Source: Isoetes taiwanensis
Taxonomy: Eukaryota > Streptophyta > Lycopodiopsida > Isoetales > Isoetaceae
NCBI GenBank assembly: GCA_021234155.1
Contig: JAJEKV010000541.1
Coordinates: 1 to 64,000, forward strand
DNA: 64,000 bases
Direction of reading: 5' to 3'
This document shows, piece after piece, positions 55,460 to 64,000 of the stretch; within the stretch, counting starts at the first letter, position 1, and the number at the start of each line of letters is the position of its first letter. The position numbers were made by a program, and so were the translations under genes. A model generated the notes under the pieces. The model was not told the origin of the DNA. It did not search any database and saw only the letters and a program-made list of their open reading frames with translations.

Positions 55460-57310
55460 CAAAGGATGAGTAGTGCTCATAGTAAAGCATCGAGACTTCC
55501 AAATCGCTCTTTAGTTTTCTGTTTGTGAGAGTAAAGGCATTGAGACTTCCCAATCTCTTTTATCTGGCTTAGTCTCTTTTGTTTGTCTAGTGGTCACCTG
55601 GCTCACCCACAGTGAGTCTCCTTAGTTTTACGTTTATCGTATCAATTTGCCCCCTAGGATGACGCCGGCTCACTTCGGTGGCGAATTAGATCGTTCTGCG
55701 AAAACTTCGAAAAGGAGTAAGCCAAGGCGCGACTCCTCTTGGATGGTCATGGTTGGATGGTGAGTGGTCAAAACATACGCACCGCATAACCCTCTTGAAT
55801 GGTTGTTGAGGGTCACCGGGCCTTATATTCTGATGGCAAACAATATAGACTTCTCGAAATTCTTGTTACCTCCTTTAGAAGGGCGAGCTTTGCTCTCACT
55901 CTCTTTACGTGTCTACGTGTCCAATGTATCTTAGATACTTTGCTAGGTTATATTACACAAAGGCCAAAATGAAAATGGGAACGAAATCGTTGGTTCTAGA
56001 GGGAGGTTACAGAATTTTAGTACTCTATTTTATTGTGGCGGGGATATAAGGCCTAGTGGTTGCTAACGATTACAATGTGTTCATTAGATGTTAGTGATTG
56101 AAGCAAGCTTTGACTCACGAATTCAAGCATCGAAGCTTCCACGGTTTTTCTTTCCCAGGCTCTTTGGGCAATGTAGCTTAGTTTACATGCTAGTTCCATT
56201 GTCCAAGGAGCTCTAAGGCCAAGGGCGTCTCGATGCACAGACCAGTCTCGGTCGAGGAGGTGAGGCGCACTCTAATTTCAAGCCAAAGTGGTGCACGGCG
56301 TTGTCCATCTATCTACGGTGGCTGTTAGGCACCAAATCATGGAACACATGGAGAACCTTGACATCACTATATGACTTGAAATTGGATGCGTCCGTTATTT
56401 GGATGCCATTTGGATGCCATCTGGATAATTTGTACCTCCATTCCTTTGGGTGGCACATGCCATACAAACCCATTTGGGTATTCGTGCATGTGCCACCGGA
56501 GAATAAATAGCAATTATAGATGCGGATCTGGATAACATTCAAAGCATAATGGAAGTATCTTTAACTTCGCTCACCCTGGCTTAGTCTCTTTACGTTTTTT
56601 TTTGTGTATCTAATTTTGCCCCTAGGATGACGCCGGCTCCATTCGGTGGCGATTAGATCCAGCGGGGAAACTTCGAAAAGGAGTAAGCCAAGCGCAACCC
56701 TCTTGAATGGTTGTCGGGTCACCGGGCTTTATATTCCATGGCAAACCAATATAGACTTAAATGTAGAAGGAGCTTGCGATTACGTGGGTTCATTAGATGT
56801 TGATTGATTGATGAGTTCAAGCATCGAGACTTCCCAATCTTTCTTTCCCCTCCTCTTTGGGCAATGTAGCTTGGTTTACATGCTAAGTTCCATTGTTCAA
56901 GGAGTTAACAGAGGTTAGGAAGTCTCGATATTCTCGATCTCTTTCATCATTTTGGGCGTGATCGCCGGGTTAGTGGATGTTAGTGATTGATGAGTTCAAG
57001 CAGCCGAGACTTCCCAATCTTTCTTTCCCCCTCTTTGGGCAATGTAGCTTAGTTTACATGCTTAAGTTCCATTGTTCAAGGGAAGTGCTGGGTTTGGGAA
57101 GTCTCGATCTCTTCTTCAGTCTCTTCATCGGCACAGGGGCGTGATCCTCTTGAATGGTTGCCAAATCGCCATTTTGGATGCCATCACGGACCTAATTTGT
57201 ACCTCCATTCCTTTGGGTGGTACATGCCATGCAAACCCATTTTGGGTATTGAGCATGTGCCACCCGATAAGAATGCAATTATAGAGTCGAATAAGCAAAA
57301 ACCTTAATTC
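55460..57310 (+). repeat. Higher-order direct repeats
   Basis: Several modules recur in shuffled order. GATGACGCCGGCTC...AAGGAGTAAGCCAAG occurs at about 55,659 and 56,625. GGGTCACCGGGC...AATATAGACTT occurs at about 55,810 and 56,715. TTTGGGCAATGTAGCTT with GTTCCATTGTtCAAGG occurs at about 56,160, 56,865 and 57,040. TTTGTACCTCCATTCCTTTG with its hairpin occurs at about 56,430 and 57,195. Identity is roughly 85-95 percent. This is a mosaic tandem array, about 0.9 kb per period. Confidence 0.8.
56449..56497. repeat. Hairpin, 12-bp stem (second copy at 57,216-57,264)
   Basis: GGTGGCACATGC and GCATGTGCCACC are separated by 25 bases. The second copy has one mismatch (GGTGGTACATGC) and keeps the right arm. 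The structure is part of the duplicated module. Confidence 0.85.
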
Positions 57311-57689
57311 ATGCGAAGTTATTCCGACTTGTAGAAATTGCACCTTGTGAGACAACCGATGGATCGGAGTTAATTAAGACTGGTAGAGAACATTTGGCCC
57401 CCCAGCATCATTGGATTACTTCTCATCGGCAAGATTAGTGGCGTGCGAAGAGGCAAGCAACAACGAGGAGGTCGAGGCGATTCTGATCCAGCGAAGGTTT
57501 TCGAAGTTACTGGCGGTTACATGAAAGAAACATAGAAGAAACATAGAAAGAACTATCATACATTACTTAGTAAACGCTGGATAAAAATTATAACCAAAAA
57601 CTTCTTTTTTATTAATATGAGTGCGAGGGGCCGGTTACAATAGTATGAAAATCCTCAAGACCCAATTATGGGCCCAGAAGATACTCATA

Positions 57690-60013
57690 TCACAGCATCA
57701 TTTTTTCTAACTGCTTCATGAGTTTCATCGACACGGTTCCATCCTCTTTAACTATACTTTGGGAACCTAGAGTTTCAGCCTCCGATGACCCTTTCCTTTG
57801 GTGACGTCCTCGAGACGTGTTTTTCCTAGCCGTTCTCGTGTCAAGGTAAAAGCAAAGGTCCGGGTTGGATCCACGTAAGCGATCCGTCATCAAGGCGCAT
57901 TCTCGAACACGGCCTTTGCGTATGGAACTCCTCGGTATCCTCATTTTGTCGGCTGATCCAGATGCGAGGTATGGCTTGGTCTATATCATCTTAGCATCAG
58001 CGAAGTGGAGTGCGGTCAGATGTCTTCATCCAGCATAGCTTGCGGCATTTGTGCAGCATCTCGTCCCTCAACTTTGTCTTGATTTGTCCTCTTCCACGCC
58101 GGAATGCATCCATGAAGGCGTAGCTTATGGATTCGCGGATGTACCGCTGATACGATTCAATAGCGCTGATTTGAGAGTTTGTATACAAGTTTATGCCGCC
58201 TTCTTATGTAGCAAGCGATTCTGCGGGTGACATGTATGTGCTTATAAACTCCAGTTTCTCTCACGCTTGCCACTGTGGAAGACACCAAGAGGATAGTCAT
58301 TGCAACTACTTGCAAAGGTATGTATTAACTTGCCCATGGAAGGCACCACCATGCATATGATTCCATATTTGGTTTCGCTTCTTATGACTCTCCGGTCGCG
58401 TGGCGACTCTTCATCGCCCACCTTCCACCGAGTGCGGGTATTGATTAACTTCGGCAATGAAAACACCAGTCAGAACATTTGGGATGGTACATTTTGCAAC
58501 CTTCTTCCTTGAGCCCATCGCTAGCACATCACGTATGCTGGTCATATACCATTGGTTGTGTGTGGGTTCTACCAAAGGCATGGCGCCATGAGGAATCAGC
58601 TGTATGACTTCTTCATACGTTCGTAGAGTCTAGGTAGTCTTTGCTTGGCGGCTTAGCATTGTGTCAAGTAATGACATTGGGACCATCACGTTCTAGGAAA
58701 GGTTGGGCCAGATTACCAGCACCTCGATTTTCGATTGCGCAGCCAGAGAATCCATAGGGTTTGATGGCATGACAAGCGGTTGCATGCACCTCACAACTTA
58801 TTTTACACCTTTCCAAAATGTCTCATGACATTTCGAAGGGCAATGACTTCTTTGGCGTCGGTGGCGGCATTTTACTGCCTTCTTTCCCAATCAAAAACTA
58901 CGTATGATTAAGGTTGAGATAATCCAATCGACACTTCAACACTCTTTCAAGGCGGATATAATTGGAACCAAACGGTTGCCGGATTCATAGTGCTAGGCTC
59001 CCGGCGCAATGACTTGTAAATGGCATAAATTACGGCTTCTTTGTGATGAATTTTACAATGGCTGTGGCGCTTTTACGGAATGGGATCTTTGAACCCCGTG
59101 TCTTTGTGAAACGGTCCTTCAGCAATAGGTTTGAGGCAATAGCATTGGCAACTAGTATAAAAACCACAAATTACGGCCTCCGGTAATTGACCCGCTAGAA
59201 AAAGCACAGGCGAGCGTTATCCATTACAACTTGAAATATTCTCTTGATTCAAAACTCTATCCGGCCTTTGTTTCTGAAAAATCCAATCTCCGGTCCTTTG
59301 GTCAGTTTGGTTTCTACGGTTTTCAAAATACTTCACCTGGATACGATCTGGAAATTAATAAGATGGTCCCATTTTACATTGCTCAACCATCGGGTCACTA
59401 TTAAGTAGCGGCGGTCACCGCGTACAACTTCATCTCCACCCTCCTCAACCATTTTTCCATGTATTTCATCAACCATCTTATTGTTGGCATGCTTGTATAG
59501 GCCAATAAAAGCCGGTCTGGCACGGCAGCGCTTCTTGGAAGCTTCTTTCATTTGCTTTATGCTCGAATATGTGAAACTGACCCGGCATATAAAATGCCTC
59601 TACAACCTTGATTGTGTCTTCTTCAATGCTCTGATGTTAAGCGTGATCAACCCCTCTGTTGGCAAATACGTCTTTCCACTATTTCAATTGTCTCATATCA
59701 TTCTGTTCTCAGGTAAGCTTACCTATTGACCCTAATTCAGTCGCCCTCGATGGTGGTATGCTGTCCCAGCTGGTGGTATGGTTATCTTAAATACATACGC
59801 TGGCCTGCTCTTGGTATTCGTACAACTTCGTCTTTTTCTCATATTATTCTTACGTTTCGTATCCCATTCGAGACAATCTCGTAGCATCCTTTCCGCCGTC
59901 GTGAGATCACGATTACAAGTTCGCGACAGAAGCGTCGTTCCGTAAGATGTGAGCTCGAATTCTTGTTGCAAAACCATTTTACAGATGTGTATCCACAAAA
60001 CACACATTCCCAC
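57690..60013 (-). pseudogene. Decayed minus-strand coding region, unrecognised
   Basis: Successive minus-strand frames read as protein. From 5' to 3': RDLTTAERMLRDCLEWDT (near 59,900), then RARPAFIGLYKHANNKMVDE and DRRYLIVTRWLSNVKWDH (59,500-59,360), GKLIHTFASSCNDYPLGVF (58,320), YIRESISYAFMDAFRRGRG (58,130) and a basic C-terminus ending near 57,690. Frames are separated by stops. The composition is charged and soluble. It lies just inside the right GCGTCTGCGAAA block, so it may be the protein of the candidate 14-kb element. I cannot identify the family. Confidence 0.4.
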
Positions 60014-60539
60014 TCATTTGCTTAAAACTCTTTCACAAACTCCATTACGGGCCTCTTTTCGACCACATAACTCGGTTACCCGCGACCATGTGCAGAGTTC
60101 GGTCCGGAAATCGGACACGCCACGGGCTGCGCGTCTCGCACCTCTAGAGGTAGATGCATGACGACCACCTCCGGTGGATGCATGACCATAGCCACCATTT
60201 ATAGGACGGTGACAATATCTCTCTTAATCGACTCCTTGATTACACGAACTAAGGAAGGCGTGCGCCTGCTACAGGGAGCAAGCTCCTGATGCATATATTT
60301 AAAACCGGCGTTCCGACATCTTGATCAAAGGGGTTAGGCAAGGACCCTACTGCGGATATTCTATAACAGGCGGTTGGCAAATTTGGAAACCAGCAGGACC
60401 CGGAGTAAACTCCGCGTTCCGATTATCCAACTTATCGGTGGCCCATTTCGAAAGCACGACACCTCAAAGGCAAGCCGTTTCCAGAAGTGTTATTTTGACT
60501 CAACTGGCGGTCAGCGTTGAGGTGAATTCTAGGGCTAAT

Positions 60540-60960
60540 CCGTTTTTTCGCCTTATATACTAATGCCAGTGCCGCAAAGCGAGGCCAAGCGATGGCGCCA
60601 AATATTTTTGCTTGGCAAATCGGGCAAAAACTGACTAGAAAATTTTGGCGTCTTGGCGAAAACAGCATATAAAACCGCGTCGCGAAAATATTTCAGCGTC
60701 TGAAGTCAATGTTTGGCGTCTTGGCGAAGTTCAAGTATTCGGCGTCTGCGAAAACTCTGCTTGCGTATGCGAAAAATTCTAGCGTGCGGTGAAATTACCG
60801 TTTTGATGCGAAAAATTAGTTCAGCGTCTGCGAAGCTGCTTAATCTTCGCGATGCTTAGCGAAATATTTTCAGCGTCACCCAGCGGTTTGTTCACTTTTC
60901 GTGCGAATTTTTACGGCCAGCGAGATTGTTTTCCTTGTAGGTATTTTTCGTTTTATCTGG
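60540..60960 (+). repeat. GCGTCTGCGAAA-rich block, right
   Basis: About eight variants of GGCGTCTnGGCGAAA and CAGCGTCTGCGAA in about 250 bp, plus a shared ACTTTTCGTGC element (60,894; 46,867 in the left block). Same orientation as the left block. CpG-rich. Confidence 0.75.
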
Positions 60961-61049
60961 CAAATTTATGCCGTGTCAATTTCAATTCATCGTATTCGGT
61001 ATAAAGCGTCGTGATATTGAACCTATCCGCTTTCTGGTAGGACTCCGGT

Positions 61050-62617
61050 CGCCGTTGTAGTATACTTCTTCCCTTATGAAGCATGTCCATCCTTCAAGTA
61101 GAACTTGATGTGATGTTGAAAGGTGCGAGATCATTCAACTTATTTCTACAACTTGTTCTCACAATACGGCGTTGAGAAAGGAAACAAACTCCACACAAAG
61201 AGTAAGCGGTCTCTTTAAAACTCGATCCTTTGGAGTGGGGAGTGTAAATCTTCAATAATTGAACTAAAGTAGGAAGAAAAAGCCTTCTTCCTTTTTAAAG
61301 TATACGAAGAAAATCTCTTGAACATTTGGTCAATCGATCATGAGTGTGGCCTACAAGTAAAAACGAGCTTCACTTTTCTAAAGATCCCTAGCTCCACTAA
61401 CATGGCATAGTAAGCAAAGAGTGTTTGATTCTTGTTCTCCCTTGTAGTATTGTCAAGTTGCAGGTAGAGCACTGGTGATAATTGCTCTTGCTCATACAGG
61501 ACCTTGTTAAGAATTGTAAGGTTCGGGTGTCACCATGCAAGTTTGGATACGTCAAAAATACTTTGCACTTTAGACTTCCTTTGAAGACCATAGCTCCTAC
61601 AAGGCGGACCTTAACAAAACATTCCTCTGGCACATCAGAAGGTGTTAAGGTCTGGTCTTACATGATAGGCCAAGTATGGTCTGCCAATGTCATTGAATTG
61701 TAGTTGTCTCTAATTGCTCGTAATTTAGACATGTTAAATTTGTTGATGCAACCCAATGAGCAGCATTTAGTTCTTAAAAGTCTTCTAATTTTGTGCTCGT
61801 CCATAAGGTTTCTTCTTCTTACAGAGGAGCATGCGCTCAAACCATAATCCACCTTGAATTTCTTGGTGGAGTGGCTAGAGAATGTGTAATCTCGTTGCAC
61901 CTCGTTGGTGTCTTCATCTTGAAGAGAGTTCTACTCACGCCCTAAGTGGTGTGCTTGTAGAGGAGAACAAACCACGTGAAAGTCGCAATGCGAATAAAGG
62001 CGGAGGTACATTGTTGAATGGAGATGGGCCACCATATCTTGTGCCGGCAAATGTTATTGCGGCTTCTTCACAAGGAGTTAGGATTCAACCATGTCTTTAG
62101 AGCCGGTGAAATTACGCAAACCCATGTGTGTCACCACGTTTTGTGAAGAGGAGTAGATCTTTGCAAGGTCGTCTTCATTTGTAGTGACGTCTTGGTGGGA
62201 GAAGCGATGGAGAATCTCCAGATCTTGGAGCGTCTTTGTATTCCTCGTTTGTGTAAGTAAAGAAGGAGAAACCTACAAATAGGCGAGGTAGTGCATTGCG
62301 AAAAATTTGCCGGTCGAGCCTCTGTAGTGTAGGGGATGGTACAAAAGGTGGTGGAAGATTGCTACGATTACCAAGTGTGAGGCTATGAAAGGAGGTAGCA
62401 GCCGGTTTCCTACTAGACTTGGAGAGGGTTGGAAAGGTGGTGGCAGTCTACTAGTTACTGGACTCGGAGTGTCTTCGAGAAGCAACAAAGACCTTGTCGA
62501 GGTAGAAGTTGAAGAAGCATCTGCTTTATGTGTTCCATCTGAAGTAGCGGTACTTGGGGAAACAAATGGTGGTGGAAGTTTGTTCACGAAGCGGTTAACC
62601 ATCTTAAAGAACTGCAA
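61050..62617 (-). pseudogene. DUF7869-like protein pseudogene, N-terminal and central part
   Basis: Read on the minus strand, the N-terminus (62,617-62,380) is a Pro/Ser-rich leader with LPPPF three times. Then 61,830-61,770 reads RTKCCSLGCINKFNMSKLRA, a Cys-rich block. About 61,475-61,370 reads YLQLDNTTRENKNQ and then AMLVELGIFRKVKL, and 61,361-61,330, in another frame, LLVGHTHD. LQLDN...ENKN followed by (L)VGHTHD is the signature I associate with DUF7869-type proteins, common in seed-free plants, some protists and animals, and often suspected to be transposase-related; their function is not established. At least three frameshifts and several stops break it, so it is a pseudogene. Coding similarity fades at 61,050, where the GCG-rich block begins. 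Confidence 0.75.
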
Positions 62618-62989
62618 AAAATTATGGACTTGTTAGTAACTCACAAGGCGGTTGGACTAATGATATACGAGAATACAAATGCTATTCCGGAATACTGTTT
62701 TGTGTACAACATTTTCCGTTTGTGTGCATGAATCCTATTCTAGAATACACTTGTCCAGACTGTCTGGACATGAAGTATTCCACTTTACATAGAAAAAGAC
62801 AACTGACAATAGCCTACCTTTAAAAAGGAAAATTGAGCGCCTCTGTTGCGTATTCCGCTTTTAGAGATTTAGTCGCCAACCCGAGCGCCTTCCAATCTAT
62901 ATTGATTTGCTGTATTCCATTTTACATAGCAAAAATTATGGACAGGTAAGCATGTAAAGCACATAGTACGTCTTTTATCCCCATGTTAG

Positions 62990-63370
62990 TTTAATTTTGT
63001 GGGCAAAGTGTATTCCGGAATACACTTTGCCTTCAGTCAGAAGGGCAAAGTGTATTCCGGAATACACTTTGCCTTCAGTCATAAGGGCAAAGTGTATTCC
63101 AGTGTATTCCGGAATACACTTTGCCCTAATACACTTTGCCCTTATGACTGAAGGCAAAGTGAGGTAAAGTGTATTCCGGAATACACTTTACCTCACTTTG
63201 CCTTCAGTCAAAAGAGCAAAGTGTATTCCAGAATACACTTTGCCCTTCAGGTCAAAGGCAAGTGTATTCCGGAATACACTTTGCCCTTCAGGTCAAAGGC
63301 AAGTGTATTCCGGAATACACTTTGCCCTTTTGACTGAAGGCAAAGTGTATTCCGGAATAAGAATCTTGGA
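62990..63370. repeat. Array of eight 30-bp palindromes
   Basis: GTGTATTCCGGAATACAC-centred palindromes (outer arms GGCAAA/TTTGCC) occur with centres near 63,016, 63,058, 63,110, 63,177, 63,230, 63,270, 63,311 and 63,353. Spacing is mostly 40-42 bp, 52-67 in the middle. Linkers are TTCAGTCAnAAGG or its inverse CCTTnTGACTGAA, so the whole array is itself folded: about 50-bp arms meet at 63,177/63,178. Single TATTCC half-sites also occur at 62,687-62,790 and 62,910. Confidence 0.95.
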
Positions 63371-63591
63371 TTTTTGGGAAATAATGCCCTTTTTTTTGTT
63401 GTTTTTAGCTTACGAAAACCACTTTTTAGTTAATTAAGAACATGAAAAAGCATGTTTGTGCGTCTATTTTCTAGCTGTTTTTTCTTCTTTTTGCTTGCAT
63501 TTAACACACAAATTTTCAATTCTTATTATGGAATACAGTTTTCATCCCTTTTCAACTCTTAACAGTGTTGTCTTAAACATTTCTGTGGCAG

Positions 63592-63745
63592 GCAAGAAGG
63601 AAGCAAGAGGGCACCAAAGAAAGTGCTGAAGATAGTCAAGCGGCCACATCCAATGAAGCGGGCCCGACACTGGGGCGAGCCTGCGATTTATGAAAATTTT
63701 CAAACGCAGATGGTTCGTAACCGGGTGCAGCGGCAAGTATAGCAC
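63592..63745 (+). other. Exon-like coding fragment at the right edge
   Basis: Follows a pyrimidine-containing TTCTGTGGCAG acceptor. The frame reads KKVLKIVKRPHPMKRARHW, then GEPAIYENFQTQMVRNRVQ before a stop at about 63,739. A further open frame in another phase runs to the window edge. No family recognised. Confidence 0.3.
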
Positions 63746-64000
63746 CGACATTTCTACACGCTTGCAAGAGCCCCACGGGAACAAACGATCACGCCGACTC
63801 GAGTTTGTCAACCTTGGGACAATAAAAATGTCTCCGAGATTGCCTGGACAAGGAGGTCAAGCTGGGAGGCTATCCTTCAAAACCTCCTGGGCTGCATTGT
63901 TGCGAGACCTTGCAAGCTTTAGAATTGGGTTGCAAACCACGGGCACTATACAAATACATTTCACATTACCGGAGCAAACGGCTTTGGCTACAATTAATAT

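Larger units (their letters stand above)
46660..61040. mobile_element. Candidate large insertion splitting the pseudogene (boundaries tentative)
   Basis: Near the left limit is GGATAGGTTCTATCACG (about 46,674-46,690). Near the right limit, inverted, is GGATAGGTTCAATATCACG (about 61,031-61,013). Inside each end lies a block rich in GCGTCTGCGAAA-type motifs (46,770-46,995 and 60,640-60,860), in the same orientation in both. Outside both ends lie minus-strand pieces that look like parts of one gene. Together these suggest one element of about 14.4 kb. I find no convincing target duplication, and direct orientation of the end blocks is unusual for an inverted-repeat transposon, so the type is undetermined. 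Confidence 0.35.

Noticed and set aside
62990-63370. CRISPR-like array
   Set aside because: Repeats are fully palindromic, linkers are related to each other and irregular in length, there are no cas genes, and the setting is a eukaryotic genome.
62975-63437. Frames with a repeated peptide (YSGIHFAL...) over the palindrome array, on both strands
   Set aside because: The repeat comes from the DNA palindromes, which read alike on both strands; there is no sign of a protein.

Overview
The window looks like a gene-poor stretch of a plant nuclear genome. There are no operons or ribosome binding sites, and apart from broken gene copies nearly everything recognisable is a transposable element or a satellite. 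It holds non-LTR retrotransposons of two kinds (an L1-like type with poly(A) tails, and a second type with microsatellite tails), a plant-style LTR element primed by initiator Met-tRNA, a CACTA-like DNA transposon, a Mutator-like MITE and tRNA-derived SINEs. Two broken gene copies stand out: a plant-like PP2A B56 subunit, and a protein of the type I remember as DUF7869. The microsatellite-tailed LINEs and the DUF7869-type gene make me favour a seed-free vascular plant such as a fern or lycophyte. That is an inference, and no marker gene settles it.

Layout. 1-1.9 kb is a decayed LINE. 2.2-2.5 kb is a PP2A B56 pseudogene. 5.0-6.3 kb is an unrecognised coding-like locus in two frames. 6.5-15.65 kb is a tandem array of a 1,125-bp AT-rich unit; its second copy is split by a 5,974-bp CACTA-like element (8,180-14,153), which itself carries a SINE. 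16.0-23.1 kb is an LTR element with no gag-pol, hit three times by one LINE family. The third hit is a near-complete LINE on the minus strand (23.1-27.9 kb). 28.2 kb is a small MITE with a 9-bp target duplication. 29.3-35.0 kb holds two L1-like copies in opposite orientation, forming a long inverted repeat. 36.6-41.2 kb has a SINE-like head, a roughly 4-kb T-rich tract with degenerate 0.4-kb repeats and an L1-type poly(A) end. 41.2-43.5 kb is a mosaic of satellite fragment and LTR fragment, with a 5'-truncated L1 inserted in the LTR fragment. 43.9-45.1 kb is another microsatellite-tailed LINE end. 45.7-62.6 kb appears to be a minus-strand DUF7869-type pseudogene split by about 14.4 kb of foreign DNA. 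63.0-63.4 kb is an array of eight near-perfect palindromes.

No gene in the window looks clearly intact and functional. The value lies in the nested insertion order, the 3'-end sequence shared by a SINE and several LINEs, the non-coding LTR element, the split pseudogene with its GCGTCTGCGAAA-rich flanks, and the palindrome array. Homology calls rest on reading motifs by eye; no search was run.
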